From Patescibacteria group bacterium (GTDB lineage Bacteria > Patescibacteriota > Minisyncoccia > UBA6257 > 2-01-FULL-56-20): DNA of 18,951 bases. A program made the translations under genes and the position numbers. The DNA lies in the NCBI GenBank assembly GCA_025054755.1, contig JANWZH010000007.1, forward strand, positions 1 through 18,951. Direction: 5' to 3'. The notes beneath the pieces were generated by a model. It made no database searches. It saw only the letters and a program-made list of their open reading frames with translations, and was not told the origin of the DNA. Shown here one piece after another: positions 13,660-18,951 of the stretch (the stretch's first letter is position 1; each line of letters begins with the position of its first letter).

Positions 13660-15990
13660 TTATAAATTTGGTAAATCTGTATTGCATGTTGGATCTTGAT
13701 TAAGATTTTGATTTATTATTTCTTTAAGTTGTTGCAAATCAGTTAATCTTTGTTGCGGTTTTAGAATTGATATATCGTTATATTGACTTAATTTTTCATT
13801 AATTTCGTTTAATCTTTCTATTGAAATATTATTATAATTTTTATCTAATTCTGATATTATACTTGAAATATCTTCAATGCTCAATTGTAATTTTGAAATT
13901 TCTTCGTTATTTATTTTTGTTTTTATTGATTCTAGATTTGAAATTAGTTGGCAAGCTTGATTGGATATGTTTTGGCAAAAAGGTGTTTGTCCAGAACATC
14001 CTCCAATTACATCTAAATCATTTTTAATTTGTTCAAATAATTTAAGCCATTCTTGATCTGCTTTGTATGCTTGATTTAGTTGGTCTAATAACGCTCTGGC
14101 TTGTTGTATAATGTTAGTTATTTGGCTTGGGCTATTTTTATATATATTATTATTTTGACATTCATTATATTCATCTGTTCCTGGCAAAAGTCCATAACAA
14201 GCATTGTTAAGATCGGAAACCGCTCCTGGTTCTAATTGATTAGTATTAACATTAAGTGTTCCACTTATTCCAGAAGATCCTGCTTTTATTAATTTATTTA
14301 ATGCAGAATTAATTAGGGCAGATATTAATGCTGTTATATCTTGAGCATTAGCAATTCTTGATATTGGGCCCATTGAAATAGATTGACCGGCAATATCTCC
14401 AATTAATGCTCCTGGCGTTGTGTTTTCATATTTTTCGCATCCATATTCAGTTGGTTTAACACAACGTTTTGTTGATAAAAATCCTTTACTTGATATAGCA
14501 TCGTTTTTTTGAGCCTCTTGTTCTTCAAGAGATTCTTTAAGAACTAAATCTCTTGCAATAATAAATGCACCAAAAAAATTATTTTGCGGTTCTAAGACGG
14601 CAGCATAATTTTCCCACCCTCCATTATTAAAGTTTTCTGAAAAATTTTTTAAATTCTTAACAAAATTTCCAAGAGTGCACCCTATTTTATCTTTATAAAC
14701 TTTATCTGGTAAGCCTTGTTGAATTTGATTTATATTATTATTTACATTTCCAAAAGCAGTATTTATTAAATTTTTAAAAGGAGGACAAATTACCATATTG
14801 ATATTTCTTAAAGACCTTTGAAATCCTAAATTAAATGCTTCTGATAAAAAATTTTTCCAATTAGTAATAAACCGGGGGTTACCGCCTCCTTGAATCCAAA
14901 TAACAACTTGATTTACTAAGCGATGGATAAGTTGATCTTTTAATATTTCTGTTGCGATTTTTCTTCCCCATTGGAATAACTGCTGAGTAAAAGATCCCCA
15001 ACTAGCAGCTTTAGTTACTGCATTTATGGCTGCATTTCCTGGATCATGCACTATAAAAGCATTAGCTTTTCTAATTTGAAAAATATTTTGAAAATTACCT
15101 AATAAATTTTTATTTTTTATATCAAGAGAATAAGATTGAATATTTTCTGCTATTTTTTGCGCTTCATTTTTAAGGTTTGCAGATATATTTATAATGTCGC
15201 TTTCTTTAGCTTGGCTTACATAAATTGTATATAAAGGATCATTATTAATTTTTTGATAGGATTTTAAAATGTTTTTTTGGTAAACTAAAAGTTTAATAAA
15301 ATTATTGTGAAAATTTTCTAATTCTTTGGGCAATTTTTTAATTTTTGACATTTCATTAATTATATTTGAAATATTTGTTTCAGTAATATTAGAAATTATT
15401 TCAGGATTTAAATTATATGGATTTTTTAAATCGAATAAGTTCATTAAATTATTATTTTCTAAATTATTTTCAGTTAATTTATTAAAATTATTAAGATAAT
15501 TAACTAAATCATCTATTGATTTTTGATCAATGAATTCTGTTTTAGAAATTGCTTTATTAAATTCTTCGTCCCAGCTTGATAAATTAATTTGCTCTGCTAA
15601 TTTTAATGATAAATCATCTGTTATTTTTTCAATATTTGGAATATTAATATTCTGGTTTCCATTTTCGTCAATTTGCGGTCCGCCTGGATTTAATTTTACT
15701 ATTTGTAAAGCTGTATAAGAGGCAAAATCATCAGTTAAATTTCCAGTTGGTTGAAAATTGCCATCGTTTAAATAAATTGTTTCATAATAATTTGAAATTT
15801 TTTCTTTAGATTCAACGAAGGCTGATTGATTATCATCTTCTTTTTCTTTTATTGAATTATTTGTAACAAAATTTTGATTTTTATATGATTTGGATTCTAA
15901 AAAACTAGACAAAATAAAAGTGCTTGTACTAATAATAATTCCTAATCCTAAAAATATAGAGATTAATTTTTTAATATTAAAATCTTCCAT
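13660..15990 (-). CDS. Large membrane-anchored, Cys-containing protein of the CPR type IV secretion-like cluster
   Basis: I choose the ATG at 15990 (MEDFNIKKL, 776 aa). A TTG 45 nt upstream would place the candidate promoter inside the coding region. Residues about 7-30 form a signal anchor, so the rest should be extracytoplasmic. Residues about 45-300 are Asn/Lys-rich and helical. From about 308 the sequence resembles a family I know from Parcubacterial clusters: NAFIVHDPGNAA, VNQVVIWIQGGGNPRFITNW, CPPF, CTLGNFVKNL, NGGWENYAAVLEPQNNFFGA and TPGALIGD. All ten cysteines fall after residue 400 (402, 438, 510, 518, 598, 611, 665, 672, 680, 769), which fits disulfides outside the cell. The tail (about 620-760) is helical. 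The VHDPGNAA string is weakly like the start of TrbJ/VirB5 proteins; this is only a suggestion. First gene of the TrbL-like unit. Confidence 0.78.
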   Translation of the reverse strand: MEDFNIKKLISIFLGLGIIISTSTFILSSFLESKSYKNQNFVTNNSIKEKEDDNQSAFVESKEKISNYYETIYLNDGNFQPTGNLTDDFASYTALQIVKLNPGGPQIDENGNQNINIPNIEKITDDLSLKLAEQINLSSWDEEFNKAISKTEFIDQKSIDDLVNYLNNFNKLTENNLENNNLMNLFDLKNPYNLNPEIISNITETNISNIINEMSKIKKLPKELENFHNNFIKLLVYQKNILKSYQKINNDPLYTIYVSQAKESDIINISANLKNEAQKIAENIQSYSLDIKNKNLLGNFQNIFQIRKANAFIVHDPGNAAINAVTKAASWGSFTQQLFQWGRKIATEILKDQLIHRLVNQVVIWIQGGGNPRFITNWKNFLSEAFNLGFQRSLRNINMVICPPFKNLINTAFGNVNNNINQIQQGLPDKVYKDKIGCTLGNFVKNLKNFSENFNNGGWENYAAVLEPQNNFFGAFIIARDLVLKESLEEQEAQKNDAISSKGFLSTKRCVKPTEYGCEKYENTTPGALIGDIAGQSISMGPISRIANAQDITALISALINSALNKLIKAGSSGISGTLNVNTNQLEPGAVSDLNNACYGLLPGTDEYNECQNNNIYKNSPSQITNIIQQARALLDQLNQAYKADQEWLKLFEQIKNDLDVIGGCSGQTPFCQNISNQACQLISNLESIKTKINNEEISKLQLSIEDISSIISELDKNYNNISIERLNEINEKLSQYNDISILKPQQRLTDLQQLKEIINQNLNQDPTCNTDLPNL

Positions 15991-15997
15991 TAGTTTA

Positions 15998-16025
15998 ATT
16001 ATATAATATTTTTTATTTAAAACAA
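15998..16025 (-). promoter_or_regulatory. Candidate promoter of the 776-aa/TrbL-like operon
   Basis: On the minus strand TTGTTT (16025-16020), a 16-bp spacer and a perfect TATAAT (16003-15998) precede the ATG at 15990 by 7 nt. The expected start site falls at the ATG, so a leaderless mRNA is likely. The promoter lies in the 61-bp gap after ksgA, consistent with a new transcription unit starting here. Confidence 0.6.
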
Positions 16026-16037
16026 GATAAAACAAGA
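16018..16037. repeat. Tandem 10-bp direct repeat over and upstream of a -35 box
   Basis: Two perfect adjacent copies of TAAAACAAGA on the + strand (TCTTGTTTTA on the minus strand) lie at 16018-16027 and 16028-16037. The promoter-proximal copy contains the proposed -35 hexamer of the 776-aa gene. The 10-bp period is about one turn of DNA, so a regulator could bind both on the same face. It could also be simple slippage. Confidence 0.5.
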
Positions 16038-16051
16038 CAATTATTAATATT

Positions 16052-16837
16052 TTATATTATTTTTTTTGCTATTTCTACTATTTGATTTAAAAATAAATTT
16101 TGTGGTCTAAGCCTTGGATCAATATTTAATTCTTTTAAAATAGAAATTATTTTGTTTTTATCTTTATATGTAAGCAATAAATTATTTAAAATTGTTTTTC
16201 TTGGCTGTTTGAATAGAATATTTACCATTTTATAATAATTTTTTGGAGAAATTTCATAAGCATTATTTTTTGTCTTTAATTTAACTAAAACAGAATCTAC
16301 TTTTGGCTGAGGGTAAAAATATTTTTTAGAAATATTTAAAATAATTTGTGGTTCTGACCAAAAATGAGTAATAGCTGAAAGCTTATTTAATTTAGGAGAT
16401 AAAGATATAATTCTTTGACCAACTTCTTTTTGAAGAGTAAAAACGCAAAGCTTTGGTTTTTTTTCTAATTCTGAAATTTGGCGCAATATTTTTCCGGTAA
16501 TATAATATGGGATATTTCCAACTATTTTAAAATTAACTTCTTTATTTATTGGTAAAAAATTTATAATTTTGGGAATAATTTTTAAAACATCTTTATTAAT
16601 TAATCTTAAATTTTTATTTTTAAATTTATTTTTTAATTTTTTAAAAAGATTTTTATCTTTTTCAACAGCTAAAATTTTTATTTTTTTTGTTTTTGAAAAA
16701 TTAATTAATTGTTCAGTTAATTCGCCATGTCCAGCTCCAATTTCAAAAATAAAATCATTGTCATTAATCTCAACCGTTTCAGCAATTTTTTTTAAAATAT
16801 TTTTATCTTTTAAAAAATTTTGTCCTAAGTAAGACAT
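16052..16837 (-). CDS. rsmA: 16S rRNA (adenine1518/1519-N6,N6)-dimethyltransferase RsmA/KsgA
   Basis: RsmA dimethylates two adjacent adenines in the last 16S rRNA hairpin during 30S maturation, using S-adenosylmethionine. The 261-aa chain is full length. It begins with the usual SYLGQNFLKDKNILKKI, followed by the SAM-binding FEIGAGHGELT (31-41), the acidic end of strand 2 in VEKDK (58-62), and the catalytic motif NIPYYIT (108-114), where the family has NLPY followed by N, Y or H. The C-terminal region keeps YFYPQPKVDSVLVKL and LFKQPRKTILNNL, the RNA-contacting helices. It lies 7 bp after uvrD, without a Shine-Dalgarno sequence, so the two are probably co-transcribed. The next gene begins a new unit with its own promoter. 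Confidence 0.96.
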   Translation of the reverse strand: MSYLGQNFLKDKNILKKIAETVEINDNDFIFEIGAGHGELTEQLINFSKTKKIKILAVEKDKNLFKKLKNKFKNKNLRLINKDVLKIIPKIINFLPINKEVNFKIVGNIPYYITGKILRQISELEKKPKLCVFTLQKEVGQRIISLSPKLNKLSAITHFWSEPQIILNISKKYFYPQPKVDSVLVKLKTKNNAYEISPKNYYKMVNILFKQPRKTILNNLLLTYKDKNKIISILKELNIDPRLRPQNLFLNQIVEIAKKII

Positions 16838-16844
16838 AATTTAA

Positions 16845-18629
16845 TTAATCTAAATGAATATAATTCATTTCATCATCAACAAATTCTGTTTTTTCTCCGG
16901 ATAGATTTTGAAAATCAATTAAATGTTGAGGTATGTCAAAAAGAAATCTTGATGGTTCTTTATAAAAAGAGATAAATAATTCTTTTTTTGCTCTGGTCAT
17001 AGCCACATACATCAATCTTCTTTCTTCTTCCATTTCTTCTATTTTATTATAAGACAATTTATGAGGTAAAATTCCTTCTGTTGCTCCAATAATAAAAACG
17101 CAATCAAATTCTACTCCTTTAGCTAAATGAATTGTCATTAATTCTAAAAAAGCATTTTGATTTTTTTGATTATCTTGTGGTTGAACTAAAGCTATTTTTT
17201 CCAAAAATTCTTCTAAGGTTTTAAATCCTGAAGCAAAATAAATTAATTCTTTTATATTTTCTAAACGATCATTAAAATTAGTAAAATTTTTTTCTAAATA
17301 ATTTAAATAATTTGTATTTTGCAAAAATAAATTAATAAATTCAGTTGGAGATTTGCTATTGGTTTTTATATTTTTTATGTTTTCAAAAAATAAATTCAAT
17401 TTTTTTTGATTTAATATTTTTTTTAATCTTTCCAAACTTAAATTATCTTGATTATTATATATAAAACGTAAACCAGCTAAAATATCTTTAATTTCTTTTC
17501 TTTCATAAAATCTTATTCCGCCAAAAATTTTATAAGAAATTTCTTCAAAATTTAGAGCTTGTTCAATAGCTCTAGATTGAGAATTAATTCTATAAAGAAT
17601 TCCAATTGATTTATAATTTTTATTTTTAATAAGTTTTTTGATTTCTTTAGCTACAAATAAAGCTTCTTCTTCTTCATTTTGTGTTTCAATAATTTTTATT
17701 AACTCCCCTTTTTCGTTATTAGTAAAAAGATTCTTTGGCCTTTGATAAATATTTTTTGAAATAATAGCTTGAGCCGCTTCTAAAATATTTGAAGTTGAAC
17801 GATAATTTTCTTCTAAAAAAACAATATTTGCTTCTGGCCAATCATGTTCAAAATTTAAAAATATTTTTATGTTTGATCCTCGCCAAGAATAAATTGTTTG
17901 AGCATCATCGCCTACAACATTAATATTTTTTGATTTTTGGGCTAACAATTTTATCATTTCATATTGAATATTGTTTAAATCTTGATATTCATCAACTAAA
18001 ATATATTGAAATTGATTTTGATATTTTTCTAAAATATTTTTATTTTTTTTAAAAATCAAAACAACTTTTTGAATTAAATCATCAAAATCAAAAGCATTAT
18101 GTTTTTCTAATTCTAATTCGTATTCTTTAAAAATATCTAAAATAATTTTATCATCTTGTCCGCTTTCTAAAATTTCTTCTAAATGAATTGATTCATTTTT
18201 TATTTTAGAGATTAAATTATAAAAATAACCAGCTGAATTTTTTGTTTTAAAATTTTTCACAATTTTTTTAATTAAATAAAAAGAATCATTGTCGTCAAAA
18301 ATAATAAAATTTTTATTCCTTTTTAGAATTGGTGCTTCTTGTTTTAAAATTTTTGCTCCCAAAGAATGAAATGTCCCAATAAATAGATCATTTACGATTT
18401 TAGGATTTTTAATATTTTTAATTGTTCGGTCTAACATTTCTTTAGCAGCTTTATTAGTAAAAGTTATGGCACAAATATTTTGAGGATTAATTCCCGATTG
18501 CAATAAATAAATTAATCTACTAGTTAAAGTTTTAGTTTTACCAGTGCCAGCTCCAGCGACAATTAATAATGGGCCATTCTCAGATAAAACTGCTTTTTTT
18601 TGATTTGGATTTAAATTTTCTAAAACCAT
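16845..18629 (-). CDS. uvrD: UvrD/PcrA-type superfamily 1A DNA helicase
   Basis: This 3'-5' helicase acts in excision repair, replication restart and removal of recombinase filaments. The 594-aa chain shows the SF1A motifs in order: Q motif LNPNQKKAV (6-14), Walker A AGAGTGKT (25-32), Ia TFTNKAAKEM (56-65), Walker B VDEYQD (212-217), III GDDAQTIYSWRG (240-251), IV ENYRS (274-278), V TIHLAKGVEFD (499-509) and VI YVAMTRAK (541-548). It is shorter than typical PcrA/UvrD (about 650-740 aa). The distance between motifs IV and V and the part after motif VI are reduced, so subdomain 2B and the C-terminal RNA polymerase/partner-binding tail are cut down. Motifs favour UvrD/PcrA over Rep by general look only. 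It is followed by ksgA after 7 bp. No clear promoter is seen in the 67-bp A/T-only gap from yraN. Confidence 0.94.
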   Translation of the reverse strand: MVLENLNPNQKKAVLSENGPLLIVAGAGTGKTKTLTSRLIYLLQSGINPQNICAITFTNKAAKEMLDRTIKNIKNPKIVNDLFIGTFHSLGAKILKQEAPILKRNKNFIIFDDNDSFYLIKKIVKNFKTKNSAGYFYNLISKIKNESIHLEEILESGQDDKIILDIFKEYELELEKHNAFDFDDLIQKVVLIFKKNKNILEKYQNQFQYILVDEYQDLNNIQYEMIKLLAQKSKNINVVGDDAQTIYSWRGSNIKIFLNFEHDWPEANIVFLEENYRSTSNILEAAQAIISKNIYQRPKNLFTNNEKGELIKIIETQNEEEEALFVAKEIKKLIKNKNYKSIGILYRINSQSRAIEQALNFEEISYKIFGGIRFYERKEIKDILAGLRFIYNNQDNLSLERLKKILNQKKLNLFFENIKNIKTNSKSPTEFINLFLQNTNYLNYLEKNFTNFNDRLENIKELIYFASGFKTLEEFLEKIALVQPQDNQKNQNAFLELMTIHLAKGVEFDCVFIIGATEGILPHKLSYNKIEEMEEERRLMYVAMTRAKKELFISFYKEPSRFLFDIPQHLIDFQNLSGEKTEFVDDEMNYIHLD

Positions 18630-18689
18630 AATAAAATTAAAATTAAATAAATTAAAAAATAAATATATATTAATTTTTAAAAATAATTA

Positions 18690-18709
18690 AATATTTTCAA
18701 ATATTTTCA
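18690..18709. repeat. Tandem 10-bp duplication at the yraN stop codon
   Basis: Two adjacent perfect copies of AATATTTTCA (+ strand) lie at 18690-18699 and 18700-18709. On the minus strand they read TGAAAATATT twice, and the TGA of the second transcribed copy is the yraN stop. Without the duplication the frame would end in TAA one codon after the same residue, so the repeat changes the stop codon but not the protein. Confidence 0.6.
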
Positions 18710-18951
18710 TAATGTTTAATAGTATAGTTATTTTTATTATTTATATAAATAGCTATCAAATCTATTTGCCAACCATATTTATCATGAATTAATTCTGAAT
18801 TATTTAAAACAAAATATTGGCAAATTTTTTTTAATCTTTTTATTTTACGTTGTGTCATTTGATCTTCTGGGCAAAAACCTATTTTATTTTCTTTTAAAGT
18901 TTTAACTTCAAAAAAAATTAATATATTATTTTTTTTAGTTATAATATCAAT
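18697..18951 (-). CDS. yraN: YraN/UPF0102 family protein, 3' part only
   Basis: The minus strand is open from the window edge to a TGA at 18697-18699, giving the last 84 residues; the 5' part lies outside the window. The sequence fits the end of the UPF0102 nuclease-like fold: DIIT then ILIFFEVKTL, where D and EVK match the family's putative PD-(D/E)xK catalytic strand. Next come CPEDQMTQRKIKRLKKICQYF, the typical 'V...K..RL...A..YL' helix, and WQIDLIAIYI, equivalent to the family's 'RFDVIAI' strand. The role of the family is uncertain, perhaps in DNA uptake or repair. It lies 67 bp before uvrD on the same strand. The use of TGA as a stop here supports the standard bacterial code. Confidence 0.85.
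   Translation of the reverse strand: MDIITKKNNILIFFEVKTLKENKIGFCPEDQMTQRKIKRLKKICQYFVLNNSELIHDKYGWQIDLIAIYINNKNNYTIKHYENI

Noticed and set aside
13821..14027. 68-codon open frame on the + strand inside the 776-aa gene
   Set aside because: Antisense to helical coding sequence; low-complexity composition and no start signal.
15530..15718. 62-codon open frame on the + strand inside the 776-aa gene
   Set aside because: Antisense shadow with no family resemblance.
16569..16832. 87-codon open frame on the + strand inside ksgA
   Set aside because: Phe/Leu-rich string is the complement of Lys-rich KsgA codons; not a gene.
18630..18696. Small gene or RNA in the gap between yraN and uvrD
   Set aside because: The 67 bp are A/T only, with no hairpin, no long frame and no clear promoter.
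1..18951. Mobile element or integrated conjugative element
   Set aside because: No integrase, transposase, relaxase, att-like repeats or tRNA is visible; composition and codon use look uniform, and the secretion genes are interleaved with housekeeping genes.
1..18951. CRISPR array, tRNA or rRNA genes
   Set aside because: No spaced repeats or conserved RNA stems seen; nearly all bases are in protein-coding genes.

Overview
The window is a compact, very AT-rich stretch of bacterial chromosome whose proteins are rich in K, N and I. Intergenic gaps are mostly 3-70 bp, and ATG starts almost never have a Shine-Dalgarno sequence. Several gene families here are ones I associate with Candidate Phyla Radiation (Patescibacteria) genomes, probably the Parcubacteria group. 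They are the PrgI / TraC-like / VirB4 trio, the TrbL-like membrane protein, the large Cys-containing partner and the beta-propeller with a 'CAVP' motif. TGA acts as a stop (yraN), which argues against Gracilibacteria or SR1, where UGA codes for glycine. No IS element, CRISPR array, tRNA or rRNA is visible.

Layout. On the + strand, bases 14-1159 hold yidC and a Jag-like R3H protein, the pair that usually follows rpmH-rnpA near oriC. Everything else is on the - strand. Read in the direction of transcription (high to low coordinates) the order is: the 3' end of yraN (18951-18697); uvrD/pcrA and ksgA/rsmA; a 776-aa membrane-anchored protein, a TrbL/VirB6-like channel protein with a long coiled-coil tail, and a 317-aa helical plus low-complexity protein; yebC and ruvC; a small, extremely acidic protein; a strong intrinsic terminator; then PBP1A, PrgI, TraC-like, VirB4, a 203-aa membrane protein, a 227-aa Ig-like exported protein and a 402-aa beta-propeller protein. 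The last gene ends 3 bp from the end of jag, convergently.

How the genes fit together. Two blocks (10570-15990 and 1163-9121) look like parts of one type IV secretion-like envelope machine: the ATPase VirB4 and its separate N-terminal partner, the VirB3-like PrgI, the VirB6-like channel protein, and exported or anchored accessory proteins. A bifunctional peptidoglycan synthase leads the second block. No relaxase, VirD4 coupling protein, VirB11 or VirB1-type hydrolase is present, so the machine is unlikely to be a complete conjugation element here and its cargo is unknown. The two blocks are separated by housekeeping genes (yebC, ruvC).

Transcription. Candidate promoters can be placed ahead of the 776-aa gene, yebC, the acidic gene and PBP1A. 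In three of these four the -10 box lies only 6-7 nt from the ATG, which would give leaderless mRNAs. Three apparent TTG starts can be replaced by internal ATGs, and one of those TTGs is itself part of a consensus -35 box.
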